Positions 51,564 through 62,593 of a DNA stretch of 64,000 nucleotides are shown here, piece by piece (within the stretch, counting starts at the first letter, position 1; every line of letters starts with the position of its first letter). The stretch covers positions 1,054,001-1,118,000 of the forward strand of contig NC_089177.1 in NCBI RefSeq assembly GCF_947507565.1, in the 5' to 3' direction. The notes under the pieces are model-generated. The model worked only from the letters and a program-made list of their open reading frames with translations. It did no database searches and had not been told where the DNA came from. The DNA comes from Oscarella lobularis. Lineage: Eukaryota; Porifera; Homoscleromorpha; Homosclerophorida; Oscarellidae. A program made the position numbers and the translations under genes.

Positions 51564-52262
51564 TCAAAGTTGACTCGAAGCAAGAAGTGACTTGAGTCTC
51601 TGTCTAATTTCGTTCTCCCCGGGAGGATCAAGATCGAATTCAGGCATTTTTCTGTACACGCACACGGCAACAGCCAGGCAGATCCACCCAGTCAGTCCAT
51701 AGACAGTGTGCACCTGATTCGTCTCCGAATCGCGATAGTCAAAAAAAGGCATGAGAACCCTTTGCCCTCGCCACAGAATGGTCCGACTGCGAGCAATCCG
51801 AGCGTTTAGAAATTCGGCGAGCGGCATAGAGAACGCGCTTTCGACTTCGCGCGGATCGACGCTCAGACGCGCGTCGCGCGGTATGATTCCCACGATGGGG
51901 CGCACGCAAACGAGGTTGCGCGATAGTATGGAAGGTAGATGGGTGACGATTTCGACGTGTTCGCGCGCGAGACCGATTTCTTCCTCCGTTTCTCGCAGCG
52001 CCGTGTCGACGTCGTCGCGATCGCTCGCTTCGACGCGACCGCCCGGAAAGCATATTTCGCCTTTGTGCGACGAAACGAATTGGGATCGTTTCGTGAGAAG
52101 AACGCGAATCGATCCGTTCGAGTCGAAGAGCGGCACGAGAACCGCCGCATTTTTATCGCTGTCTAATCCTTTTAGCGTTGTCTCCAGCATAACCGTAGCG
52201 ACGATTTCTCGACCGACAGCGTCTGTGAGGCGAGCTTTCGCGTCGGCCGTGCTTGCATCCAT
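51564..52262 (-). CDS. Nudix hydrolase, coenzyme A diphosphatase type (NUDT7/8-like)
   Basis: Single exon, 232 residues. It has the CoA-pyrophosphatase signature before the Nudix box (VLLTKRSQFVSSHKGEICFP). The box itself is GGRVEASDRDDVDTALRETE followed by EEIGL, with the REXXEE core intact. This subfamily splits CoA and acyl-CoA to phosphopantetheine and 3',5'-ADP. The C-terminus is SSQL; the last three residues SQL resemble a peroxisomal PTS1 signal, and animal NUDT7 is peroxisomal. It is convergent with TMED and head to head with sulfatase 1. Confidence 0.9.
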   Translation of the reverse strand: MDASTADAKARLTDAVGREIVATVMLETTLKGLDSDKNAAVLVPLFDSNGSIRVLLTKRSQFVSSHKGEICFPGGRVEASDRDDVDTALRETEEEIGLAREHVEIVTHLPSILSRNLVCVRPIVGIIPRDARLSVDPREVESAFSMPLAEFLNARIARSRTILWRGQRVLMPFFDYRDSETNQVHTVYGLTGWICLAVAVCVYRKMPEFDLDPPGENEIRQRLKSLLASSQL

Positions 52263-52307
52263 CGCGTTAGCGCACGTACAGCTACTCAGCTGCTCTGTAC
52301 TCTTCTA
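52263..52307. promoter_or_regulatory. 45-bp shared upstream region, Nudix / sulfatase 1
   Basis: The start codons of two divergent intronless genes lie only 45 bp apart, so the promoter must overlap both. No TATA box is visible. Confidence 0.45.
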
Positions 52308-53870
52308 ATGCGTCGCCTCGCCGTTCTTTTGGCTCTTGCAACGGCGGTGTTGCTGCGTACAACCACTGCTAAGCCTCCACACATCGTCTTCCTACTTGTC
52401 GACGACTGGGGCTGGGCGAATGTGGGCTATCATCGGCGCGACGAGCCGACGCCAGAAGTCGTGACGCCCAATTTCGATCGTCTCTGCAGCAACGGCGTCG
52501 AGCTCGATCAGCACTACGTGCACGCAATGTGCTCGCCGTCTCGCTCGACCCTTCTTTCTGGTCGCTTGCCGAGCAACGTCAATCTCGACAACGGTTCCGG
52601 GACCCTGCACAATGCGGGGGATCCCGTATCGGGCTACGCGGGCATACCTGTCAATATGACAGTCATTGCCGAGAAACTCAAGTCGGTTGGCTACGCGACG
52701 CATCACGTGGGCAAGTGGGACGCGGGCTTTGCGACTCACGTGCACACGCCGCTGGGACGCGGTTTCGACACGACGTTCGGCTATTTTCATCACCAGAACG
52801 ATTATTTCACCGAAACGGTGGGCCACTGCACCGGACGTGGCAACGTGACCGATCTATGGCTCAACACCGGTCCCGCCATTCACCTAAAAGGAAACGACTA
52901 CGAAGAGAACATGTTCAAGGAACACGTCCTCGACATCATTCAAAATCACGACGCGACCGCGCCGCTCTTCTTGTACTACGCGCCCCACATCGCTCACCAG
53001 CCGCTCCAAGTGCCGACCGAATATCTGACCCGATTCGATTTCATCGACGACGAGACGAGACGACGCTATCACGCCATGGTAACGTATCTCGACGACGTCG
53101 TCGGAAACGTGACGGCGGCGCTCGAGTCGAAGGGCATTTGGAACGACACGCTCCTCGTCGTCAGCGCCGACAACGGCGGTCCCGTCTATCCCGGCGGCGG
53201 TGCGAATAATTATCCGCTTCGCGGCGGGAAGCTCAGCAATTGGCAGGGCGGCATACGAGGCAATGCTTTCGTTTCGGGCGGTCTCGTGCCGGAGTCGGCG
53301 CGCGGGACAAAAGTCGACGGATTGATTCATCTCTGCGATTGGTATGCGACGTTTTGCGCGTTAGCCGGCGTCGATCCCGTCGACGAGCAAGCGAGCGTCG
53401 CCGGTCTTCCGCCGGTCGACGGCGTGAACGTGTGGCCGCTCGTGTCCGGGCAGAATGCGACGTCGCCGCGCGAGGACATCTTTATTGGGCCTATGGTTAT
53501 AGATCGCATTGTTCTCAGCGGATATGGTCTGATTCGCGGCGAGTATAAGATCCTGTTGGGATTTCATATCTATGCAAGTTGGACTGGTCCTAAATATCCG
53601 AACGTGACGGCGCCGACGGGATCGGATGATTGGCCAGGAGAGGACTGTGGCAAAACGGGATGCTTGTATAACATCATAAAGGATCCTGAAGAGCGCGTTG
53701 ACCTGGCTGGAAATTCGTCAATGAGTTCTATTCTTGATGAGTTGAGGGCAAGAGCTACTGCCTACCACGAGAAAATGTTTCGACCGCATCGAGGTTTCGT
53801 TGATCCAAAGGCTTGCCAAACGGCGTTTGAGAAATACGACGCTTTCTGGGGACCGTGGGTTGAGCTGTGA
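52308..53870 (+). CDS. Secreted or lysosomal sulfatase 1 (arylsulfatase family)
   Basis: Intronless, 520 residues. A signal peptide is followed by PHIVFLLVDDWGWANVGYHR, whose two Asp bind calcium. The sulfatase signature CSPSRSTLLSGRLP holds the Cys that becomes formylglycine. VSADNGGPVYPGG and LRGGKLSNWQGGIR supply the other metal and lysine residues. The usual GKWHLG motif reads GKWDAGF, so the His normally next to the active site is Asp. The overall order fits arylsulfatase B/I/J-like enzymes that cleave sulfate esters of glycans. N-glycosylation sites are frequent. It is closely related to the copies at 54089 and 62594. Confidence 0.93.
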   Translation: MRRLAVLLALATAVLLRTTTAKPPHIVFLLVDDWGWANVGYHRRDEPTPEVVTPNFDRLCSNGVELDQHYVHAMCSPSRSTLLSGRLPSNVNLDNGSGTLHNAGDPVSGYAGIPVNMTVIAEKLKSVGYATHHVGKWDAGFATHVHTPLGRGFDTTFGYFHHQNDYFTETVGHCTGRGNVTDLWLNTGPAIHLKGNDYEENMFKEHVLDIIQNHDATAPLFLYYAPHIAHQPLQVPTEYLTRFDFIDDETRRRYHAMVTYLDDVVGNVTAALESKGIWNDTLLVVSADNGGPVYPGGGANNYPLRGGKLSNWQGGIRGNAFVSGGLVPESARGTKVDGLIHLCDWYATFCALAGVDPVDEQASVAGLPPVDGVNVWPLVSGQNATSPREDIFIGPMVIDRIVLSGYGLIRGEYKILLGFHIYASWTGPKYPNVTAPTGSDDWPGEDCGKTGCLYNIIKDPEERVDLAGNSSMSSILDELRARATAYHEKMFRPHRGFVDPKACQTAFEKYDAFWGPWVEL

Positions 53871-53971
53871 ACTGCCGTGTTTTTTTGCCTACCTTTGAAA
53901 TGTCGATTTTGTACTTTCTTCGCTTCCCTTTGTATTCTATAATACAGGAAAACTCTTAGCTCTACCAGGCT

Positions 53972-54058
53972 CTACTAGCTGTTTGAGATCACTCACGTGA
54001 AACTTGGCCCGGATAGTACCGGGCAAGTTTCACGTGAGTGATCTCAAACAGCTAGTAG
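53972..54058. repeat. 87-bp near-perfect palindrome
   Basis: Left arm CTACTAGCTGTTTGAGATCA and on to CCCGG, loop ATAGTA, right arm its reverse complement, with a single one-base bulge in 40. It ends 30 bp before the start codon of sulfatase 2. The copy before sulfatase 3 (62518-62561) has only the left arm and loop. Confidence 0.92.
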
Positions 54059-54088
54059 ACTGTACAGTACTCAAGTTCTAACGGACTA

Positions 54089-55645
54089 ATGGCAACGACG
54101 AAATCAATATCGCTGTATCTCCTTCTGCTAGTAATGCACGACATTTCATCGAGCCTCGAAGCAGCTCCAGAAAAGCCTCACATATTCATGCTTCTCGTCG
54201 ACGACTGGGGATGGGCGAACGTCGGCTACCATCGCGCCGTGCAAACGAAAGAAGTCGTCACGCCCAACTTCGATCGTCTCTGCAAAGCGGGAGTCGAACT
54301 CGATCAGCACTACGTCCACAACGTTTGCTCGCCGACGCGATCGTCCCTCCTCAGCGGTCGTCTTCCCATTCACGTCAACATCGACAACGGCAACGCAACG
54401 ATGCACAACGCCAGCGATCCCAACGGCTACCAAGGCATTCCCCCGGGCATGACAGTAATCGCCGAAAAGCTAAAAAAGGCCGGCTACGCCACTCACCAAG
54501 TCGGCAAATGGGACGCCGGCTTCGGTACAATCGAGCAAACTCCCAGAGGACGCGGCTTCGACTCGAGCTTCGGCTACTTCCACCACGCCAATGACTTCTA
54601 CACTGAAACAGTATACTCCTGCGCCAACTACGGACCCGTGACGGATCTGTGGGACTACGACCGCCCAGCCAAAGGCGAGAACGGCACCGTCTACGAAGAG
54701 CAAATGTTCGCCGAACACGTTCGTCAAGTAATCGAAGCCCACGACGCGTCGACGCCACTCTTTCTCTACTACGCTCCTCACATCGTGCACGCCCCGCTTC
54801 AAGTGCCGTCCGAATACGAAAAGAAATTCGGTTTCATCGACGACGAAACGCGTCGAATTTATCACGCCATGGTGAATTATCTCGACGACGTCGTCGGCAA
54901 CGTGACGAACTTGCTCGAGCAGAAGGGCATGTGGAATAATACGTTGATGGTCGTTAGCGCCGATAACGGAGGCCCCGAGTATCCCGGCGGCGGCGCGAAT
55001 AATTATCCGCTTCGAGGCGGAAAGGCGAGCAATTGGCAAGGCGGCGTACGAGTCAACGCTTTCGTCTCCGGCGGTTTTCTGCCTGCGGCCGTGCGCGGGA
55101 CGAAGGTCGACGGCTACGTTGCCATATGCGACTGGTATGCGACGTTCTGTAGTTTGGCTGGCGTCGATTCGGCTGATAGTAAAGCGTCCGCTGCTCATTT
55201 GCCTCCCGTCGACGGGATGAATATGTGGCCGTTTATATCGGGACAAACAAAGGAGTCGCCTCGCACGGAAATTCCAATTGGAAGTAACGGGTTGAATCAT
55301 TCTCATGGTGTCGAAGCTCTGGTCAGTGGCGACTATAAGTTGTTGTACGGGAAGATTGTTGAAGCTGGATGGACTGGACCGCAGTATCCGAACGAGACGA
55401 ATCCCAAGGGAGGGATACCGGGAATTGCTCTGTGTTGGTCTGGCTGCTTGTTCAATATCAAGGAGGATCCCGAAGAAAGGAACGATCTCGCTTCGTCGAT
55501 GCCGGATAAGGTGAAGGAGATGATGGAAAAGTTGGCCGTTTACGAAAAGGGCGCCTTCTTGCCCTATCGCGGGAAGAATGATCCGGCCGCTTGCGACGCC
55601 GCTCTTCACAAGTATGGAGGATTTTGGGGTCCCTGGCTGGACTAG
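54089..55645 (+). CDS. Secreted or lysosomal sulfatase 2
   Basis: Intronless, 518 residues, a paralogue of sulfatase 1. It has a signal peptide, then LVDDWGWANVGYHRAV, formylglycine site CSPTRSSLLSGRLP, GKWDAGFGT (His replaced by Asp, as in copy 1), YYAPHIVHAPLQVP, VSADNGGPEYPGG and LRGGKASNWQGGVR. All other catalytic residues I can place are present. It starts 218 bp after the stop of sulfatase 1 on the same strand, so the two arose by tandem duplication. The interval carries the long palindrome. Confidence 0.93.
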   Translation: MATTKSISLYLLLLVMHDISSSLEAAPEKPHIFMLLVDDWGWANVGYHRAVQTKEVVTPNFDRLCKAGVELDQHYVHNVCSPTRSSLLSGRLPIHVNIDNGNATMHNASDPNGYQGIPPGMTVIAEKLKKAGYATHQVGKWDAGFGTIEQTPRGRGFDSSFGYFHHANDFYTETVYSCANYGPVTDLWDYDRPAKGENGTVYEEQMFAEHVRQVIEAHDASTPLFLYYAPHIVHAPLQVPSEYEKKFGFIDDETRRIYHAMVNYLDDVVGNVTNLLEQKGMWNNTLMVVSADNGGPEYPGGGANNYPLRGGKASNWQGGVRVNAFVSGGFLPAAVRGTKVDGYVAICDWYATFCSLAGVDSADSKASAAHLPPVDGMNMWPFISGQTKESPRTEIPIGSNGLNHSHGVEALVSGDYKLLYGKIVEAGWTGPQYPNETNPKGGIPGIALCWSGCLFNIKEDPEERNDLASSMPDKVKEMMEKLAVYEKGAFLPYRGKNDPAACDAALHKYGGFWGPWLD

Positions 55646-55812
55646 AGAGCTCCTGCTCGTTAAGCTGATGTAGCGCCGTGTGTCTTGGTGTTGAAATAAA
55701 GCAAATGAAACAGAAACACGGGGCCAACTTGTTGACTGACGTGCGCTAGGCTCACTGCTCGAAATATTTCTACTTGCTAAATCATCAGTACATGTATATA
55801 AATTTCAATTGC

Positions 55813-58800
55813 TTAGGAGTCTGAAGAAACGGTCTGAGTTTTTTTGCTTTTGATAAATTCGGCCCCTACGCGAAACAAGCCATAGACCATTTTACCTAAA
55901 TATAAAGCAAAAAATATTAGAAATGACAATTTGGTTTTGGTTAGTGAAGCTTACATATAATGCAGATCAGAAAGAAGCTGTTTGCTGTTATGACAATAAT
56001 ACTAAATCGCTTTTCGTCTAAAAGGCTGTTGTATCCTGGATCTCGTTTGTCTTGATAGGACAGAAAAAACACTGCTCCCATCATAAGGTTGGTACAAATC
56101 ACGCTGAGAGCAATCAGCTGTAGCCAATGCTCAGATCTGCGTTCAATTGGTTGAAGTTGAGCGTGCAGAACGAGAAACAACACTGCCAAGAGCGTCGCCA
56201 AAGCGAGTCCAGAGTGACTCATTCTCCCAAAATATCCTATTCCACTTATAAGCACCAGCTTTCGAAGAATCTCAACGACCTCCCAAAACCAAAATCGAGG
56301 TTTGTAGTTGCCATCAAGAAATGCCAAACTGTCATAGAAATCGCACGTAAAGGAACATTGCTCCCAAAACGTTCTTTTGTTCTTCATTTTCAGTGCCACG
56401 AAGAGGAGGATTGGAAGAATAATTACGTAAGAAATCAAAATCCAGCAGACAGCCCAAAGGAACGTAGACGCTCCAAAATTGCATTCAACACTATAGTCGT
56501 CCTTTAGTATCCACTTGCAGTATTGATCTTGAGTGGACTGGTTCAGCGACTCGTGAAAGCATACTTTCATGCACGTCCAGGTTTTATAGGGAAACGTCGC
56601 CATGATAGACGCCGCCGTCGACGGATAGCCGACAAACAGTATCCACCAACTGTTTCTTAGACAGGCAGTCCTCACTTGCGAAACCCTTAGCCTAAACGTA
56701 GTCGTGGACAGTCTAGAGGCTGAGCGCCGAATAATCCTCAGCCTTATCTTGTAGTAGACCCAGAAACAACACAAGAAGCAAAGCTGTATTGCAACTTTCA
56801 GTCCAGGAATTTCCAGAGCGTTGAAACGGAGTTTTTCGTTCAGACAGGAGATGGCGGCCACAGCCAGAATGTTGAGCTCTATCGTTTTCATAAAGTGTCC
56901 AACGGAAAGAATCGCTTGTGGCCATGGTACGTACGAAAGGGCGTCGAGCACAGCCGACATGACCTGAAAGAAGCCGACGAGAATTTTGAGCGAGGAGCTG
57001 AGCTGATCGACAACGAAGTTCGTTTTTTTGTTACGTACGTTCTTGTCTATAACGTAGAGAATCGTTGCCAGGAAAACGAGAAGAGCAAGAAAGCCAAAGA
57101 TTTGAAGAATGGTTCTCCATTTTTGAGGGCACGCGTAACATTTCTGAAACCAGAAGTGGTATCCTGTGGAGCAGTTTCCGCACAGTATGCCTTCGTATCC
57201 TTCAGTGCACATGTCGCTGTTATTTATTCTCACAGAAGAATTTCTTCCATTGCAGCTTTCGCTAATTGGACAGAGATGTATTTTTGGCAAAAAGCCAGTA
57301 AAATTTGTCGTGTTTCGGTTGTAGTCGTTTCCTCGATTCTCTAGATTTTCCACTAAGAGTGAATACCGATGCTCTGCTTCCGCATCTTCCCACCTCCACC
57401 AATACTTGTTAGCCACGCTTAGATAATCATCTTGACATTGTTCTCCCTTGCCATTGCATTTTACGCATTCTCCGTATCGGTCCAATCGAAAATGATTACT
57501 CACGCAGTCGCACGCTCTGTAGCCGGCGTGCTTAGTCGTATCGGTTCCACTCGGGCACACATGACAGTCAGCAGCGGAATTTGCAGATTTCTGATGCAAA
57601 CCCACGTACGTTCCATGATCGCACTTTATGCAGGAATTCTGTCCCGGCCTGTCTTGGTAGTATCCACCTAAAAATATATTAAATACAGCACTATTTAAAC
57701 AAAAATCTTTCTTTCTTTACCTTTAGGGCAAGAAACGCATCGAGCGTTCCTATGGTAATAGGTGACGCACTTTTTACCCGTCGGGCACTGACGGCACTTG
57801 TAACCCTCGCCCATTCCGGGAGAAGCAACGTTTTGGCATTTAAAACCGCGAGTCTCTAAGAAGTCAGCAGATGTCCGTGGCACATGAATCAAGGCAAGGT
57901 TTTTCGACGTTATACAGTGTCTGAAAAAACAATTACGGCGCGAGATATCAGCATTTTAATTAACCAAGTTCTGCAAACTAACAAACGAGTGTTTGATTGC
58001 ATAGTTGGGATTTCCTGAAGCCCGGTGCACGTCAGAAAGCTAAAACAGTATTGATTTAAGAAATGGATTTAATCAAGCTACTTACATGTTAACGGTTTTA
58101 GTTTGGCTTGAAAGAATCAAAGAATTTCGAGACGCATTCCGAACAGGGTTCTCTTGCATGAGGCTAAAATACGAGAATCTGTTAATTAAGCCGCAATTTT
58201 CTTTTTGTAGACATACATGTTTTCAATGTTATCTAGAGTTGTAAACGCATAATCTTCAATAGTATGTATCTTATTTTCCATCAAATTCCTAAAACACTAG
58301 TAGCAAATCATTCTAATTTTTTTTAAGTTTTAACTTACAAATGAATTAGTTTCACAAGACCAGCAAAGGTTGACTTCTTGATGACAGATATATTATTGTA
58401 CAGAGACGATCTGCAACAGAATTGTTCACAGGTTTTATATACATCTAATGTGTCTAGACCATACAATTTGTAAAGGCTGACTTGGTGAGTTAAAGTAGGT
58501 GGAAACTCCGTAAGTTGGTTTCCGGAAATGTCTCTAGTAGAAAATGCTCTTAATTTTTTTGTAGGCAGTAACCTTACAAATGTGTGACAATTCGAACATC
58601 TGACAGGAAAGTAGGGTCGATGTAAGTCAGAAAATTATTTGGAAGATCTCTAGCGGAACCAATATAAATTGACGTATTGTACGCATTGCTTTCCCTTACA
58701 ATTCAAGAATCACAAGAGCGTCTTCGTTATCTGACGACCACCCTTTCAGTGACGCAAGGCTATTGTTGGAGACGTCTCTAAGATGCCATGTACAGTCAGA

Positions 58801-60189
58801 AATGCATTGCAGTGTAGCCGTTACCGTACAGAATCGTAAGAACTCTTTTCCCAAGTGCACGGTGTAGATGCGAAAACATCTGCAATTCAAGACGTACTAG
58901 GTGGTTGTCGCCAATATCCCTGAACAATCCCCTACAACTGATTTTCGGTAATAGCATAGAGCTTTGTTCTTACAGTTCACTGAGCCGGGGCAATAATCGA
59001 AAAGCATCTTGAGAAATTTCTGAAATTTCATTTTTGTTCATTTTTCTTAATTAAATAAACGCAAATATTTATCTCAAAACAATTTTTAAAATAACTTACA
59101 AATCTGATAGGCAAGGAAGATCTAGTGCTTGCGCTTGCAACCGAGTTAGGCTATTTGCAGTTAGAACTCTAAAAAAGAATTTTCGCATGCATATTAGAGC
59201 GCATGCTCTTGTCAAATTATACAATTGAAACTGTGCCATCCCAGATGCACATTTCCCGACATTCACAAACATATTCGAACTTAGGTTTCGTATTTTGTTA
59301 TAGCTGAGCTGCCTACGCAGATTTCACTTGGTATTCGTTTGTCAGCAACTAATATATATACAGTACTTACAACAAAGAGAGTGATGTCAGGTTTTGAAAA
59401 GAGTTCGGCTCTATCACCTTTATTTCATTATCCGAAAAGATACTAAATTTACATTGGGGCGTTATTTATGCCGCGGTGCCGTAAGTTCAACTAACATTTT
59501 TCCAAGAGCCGGAAAATTGCTGAGACATCCGCTGTGAAGGTGTTCTATACTGTTGTTCTGAAAGCTCCTAAATACACATCACAATGATGAGTTACGTGTA
59601 CAACGTTTCATTACAGAGAGATTAAAGATGAATAGATGAACTGAGAATCAAACATCCCACAAATACTAGCCAACTTATTCTGACTCAAATCTCTACATCA
59701 CCAAACGAAAACAGATATTTCAGGCTAAATGTTAGTCTATATAATTTTTAGTGTTTGAGACTTACACCTCTTCTACTGTCGCAGGCAATAGAAATGACTC
59801 CCTTAGTTTATTCTCTTGGCCATGGCTGCAATACACATTCTTCCTTATAGTATGTTAAAATGAGGTCTTGACATCTTACATTGTTTTTAGATTCTCGAAG
59901 CCAATGAAATAATGGCGGTCAATACTTTCAATTTCGTTGTTGTTAAAGGCGCTGTAGTCTTATCGTCAACGGCATATAAACCTTTCTTGTCCTCACTACG
60001 ATCGTACAATAGTGTGGCATTCGCTGGAAAGCTGCCGTTGTCGGGTAATGCACGCAGATTTCGGAAGCTGCAGTCGACCATGCCGCCGGTCAAGTCACAC
60101 GTACACACTTTACAGCCATGGTACACACTTTCTGTCGTGGTCATCCACGACGCAAGTGCAATAAACGCGAGTACGACGTCTTGGCGCAT
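55813..60189 (-). CDS. Leucine-rich-repeat receptor with Cys-rich region and multi-TM domain
   Basis: Exon 1 (start 60189) gives a signal peptide and an LRR N-cap (GCKVCTCDLTGGMVDCSF). Between 57960 and 59940 lie many small exons of roughly one leucine-rich repeat each, for example NNNEIESIDRHYFIGFENLK at 59881-59941; I did not fix them all. Exon 57721-57919 and the start of exon 55955-57667 carry ephrin-receptor-like Cys repeats (CRQCPTGKKC, CHVCPSGTDT, GILCGNCSTGYHF). A C-terminal part with about nine or ten hydrophobic segments follows. A last exon (55813-55895) adds a short tail ending TVSSDS. The layout suggests a cell-surface receptor or channel-like protein. Ligand and activity are unknown. 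The final exon was inferred from the GTAAGC donor at 55953-55954. Confidence 0.72.
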
Positions 60190-60553
60190 CGTCTCAAAAG
60201 CTCTAGAATCGAAAGTACATTAGGTAATATCCAGGGTGACTTCACAGCGGGCGGGACTAGCTCTTAGAGCTTGCTCAAGCGAGAAGGCAATTACGTATGA
60301 TCTTACTAATGATCTCATTTTTACCTCCACCTACATGTATATATATATTCCGCTTTCACCTTCTGGACCGTCCCATACCCTCTATTTCAACACTATTGAA
60401 CGACGAAAATCTCGTACGAGTCCCAGAAAGCGAAAGAGGAAATTAGATGAAGAGATTAGCTAGAAACAAAGAAAACCACTTCCTCCTTTACTTTCTAAGC
60501 CTTGATATCTACATAGGAGCCTCACAAATCGCGCTGCAATCACTTCTCTCGCT

Positions 60554-61164
60554 ATGTTCTCCGTTCGTCTCGAACTTCTACTAGCAGTTGTCGCCGCTGC
60601 CGCGGGAAGTTTTCCTACCGAGTTCTACGGCAATTATTCGTTGCCGTGCACAAAGGAATTGTGCCTTACTCCTTGCGGTGAGTGCCATTTCTTTATGACG
60701 CCATTTTCCGCACGTGTTTCTTGACATAGCAAATCTAAGCAGAGACGTGGAGTTTTTTAGAATGGCCCTTGGTAACTTTCCAATACAACCGAATGTCGAA
60801 ATGGTCACCCTAAACGTTACCATCCAACCAAGCAAGCAACTATAAAGATACAAAGTCGAACAATTCGAGATAATAGCTCACTCTTTAGGAGTAAATTTGA
60901 CTGACCTACAAGTGTCTCTGATTGCCAGGGCTACCGTACAACCGGGATACCCATGAAATGCGTTCTAAATGACAGCGTTTGCCATGACACCAAAAAGAAA
61001 TGGCAGAACCGTTCCTGCCCTATTCCAGCAAAACGTACACGTACAAAAGAGGAGATACAAAATCTAATTAGAACTACTCTGCTTGTAGGACCAACTACCT
61101 ATTCTGCAAAATTCGCTTCAGCTGACGTGAAAACGTATTTAGACATAATAGTAAAGACGTAGCG
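60554..61164 (+). CDS. Possible small secreted gene, structure unresolved
   Basis: An exon starting at 60554 encodes a good signal peptide (LELLLAVVAAAAGSFP) and CTKELCLTPCG up to a GTGAGT donor at 60676. Further on, an open frame near 60920-61164 reads GYRTTGIPMKCVLNDSVC and then KRTRTKEEIQ. Its spacing is vaguely like a thrombospondin type 1 repeat, but no acceptor I tested joins the two in a clearly right frame. It is divergent from the LRR receptor (365 bp between starts). A real secreted gene is likely, but its exons beyond the first are a guess. Confidence 0.35.
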
Positions 61165-61558
61165 TCACGTCATGTTTGCGATTTAGATTAGCGGAACTGG
61201 GTCTCTCAAGGTTACTGACAACAGCAACAACGTACTGATTTGTGTACATCTCAGTGTGGCAGGGCCAGGGAAGGGAAAAGAACAAATCGGAACAAAATCT
61301 ACAGGAATTTGCGGAAGCCGTTTCCTCAAAGCGTTTACCACTTGGCAAACCAACTAGTACTAGTCAAAATCAGAAAACTGCAAACATCTAGCTTCCTACG
61401 CAAATTATACACACTGCCCTTCGCCTACTTCAGAGCTGCAACGAATAGCAAAAAACCCACACTTTTAGAGAAATAAATTACTCGCTCGCTTTGTCTACAT
61501 CCCTCCGCTGTGTCTGTCATGCTAAATATAGAAACAATCTAAGATATATATAAACACG

Positions 61559-62479
61559 TCACAAATCTGGTTCCGCGACAGCAGAGCGTCGAAGTAGTTC
61601 TTTTTCATCAGGGACGGGATCTAAATCTTTAAGGTGCTGATACACGGGCTATATACAACAGAGAAGATGAAACCGGTAGGCAACCGAGGGGTCGCGCTTA
61701 CCTTGAGAACTCCTATACCGTACGCAACTTGCTGATGCCGCTGAATTCCTCGCAAAGCCTTCGCGTATAACCTGTACTTATGAAAGTTGATCACACCCGG
61801 GTGACCGGGCAAAAAGGTCGGATTTCCTTCTTCAATAAATGTCAATTCTGACAAAATAACTCCTGAGAAAAGACGTTTTAGAAAAAAAAAGGGCTCGAGC
61901 TAGATTTATCATTATTATTAACCGAGGTATGGAATACACGGTTGCTGGTTAACTTGATGCAATTCTTGCCGGTAGTTCATATAGTTGTCAGCACTGGATA
62001 TGAATCGGTTCAATTGTCCTAATAGTGCTCTCGTCTTCGTAGGCAGAGCCTGCACAAACGGCTAGCTGTTTCGAAACAGAAGTCATGCATCTACGTACCT
62101 CCCACGTCAAGCCCATCCGGCGTATAGCCGACGACGTTTGAGCCGTCATTATCGTAAAAAGAGTATTGAAGTTCTTGATTTCGTAGCATTTCTGCAAATT
62201 ATGAGTCAAGTCTCTCAATTAGTATATTACGAGTTGGACTGATTACCCTAGCCGTTCGCGTAAAATAGGTCATAGCCGAGGCGCGTTTTTCAGCCGTGTC
62301 TCCTTTCACAATGATGTCAATTATCCACGACGACAGCTAGCAGACGTCATATAAGGCTATCAATAGCCTGAGCGTTCATCTAATCTTACATTATTAGCTC
62401 GGTTGATCAGATTCAGCATATTAGGCGCCAGCTGTTGACTCTCCGGATAGTTCCACGGCAAGCCGACGCACTCCCGTGG
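61559..62479 (-). CDS. RasGEF (CDC25 domain) protein, 3' exons only
   Basis: Seven exons in frame: 62390-62479, 62247-62336, then 62099-62191, 61923-62049, 61702-61862 and 61559-61648, with short introns; the first begins at a splice acceptor (62480-62481), so upstream coding exons exist or existed. The residues form the catalytic CDC25 fold: LSSWIIDIIVKGDTAEKR, KCYEIKNFNTLFTIMTAQTS, NYMNYRQELHQ, LTFIEEGNPTFLPGHPGVIN and a tail ending SAVAEPDL. It would exchange GDP for GTP on a Ras or Rap GTPase. Upstream, 38 bp past the acceptor, the duplicated sulfatase block begins on the other strand. The 5' part is therefore far away beyond the window or lost. (I list six coordinates pairs; no seventh exon was confirmed.). 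Confidence 0.82.
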
Positions 62480-62517
62480 CTAATCAGTCAGCCACGATCA
62501 ACGCTTTGTATTCGATA

Positions 62518-62593
62518 CTAGCTGTTTGAAAAATGCAGATCACTCACGTGAAACTTGGCCCGGATAGTACAGTACTCAAGTTCTAACGGACTA
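62518..62593 (+). repeat. Duplicated upstream segment of sulfatase 2
   Basis: CTAGCTGTTTGA... to the start codon repeats 53975-54088, but the right arm of the palindrome is missing and a short insertion (AAAATGC) lies within. The duplication border coincides with the outer part of the palindrome. Confidence 0.85.

Noticed and set aside
54470-55609. 379-residue minus-strand frame opposite sulfatase 2, also seen opposite copy 3
   Set aside because: An antisense shadow: sulfatase codon bias keeps that frame open. The plus strand has every catalytic motif.
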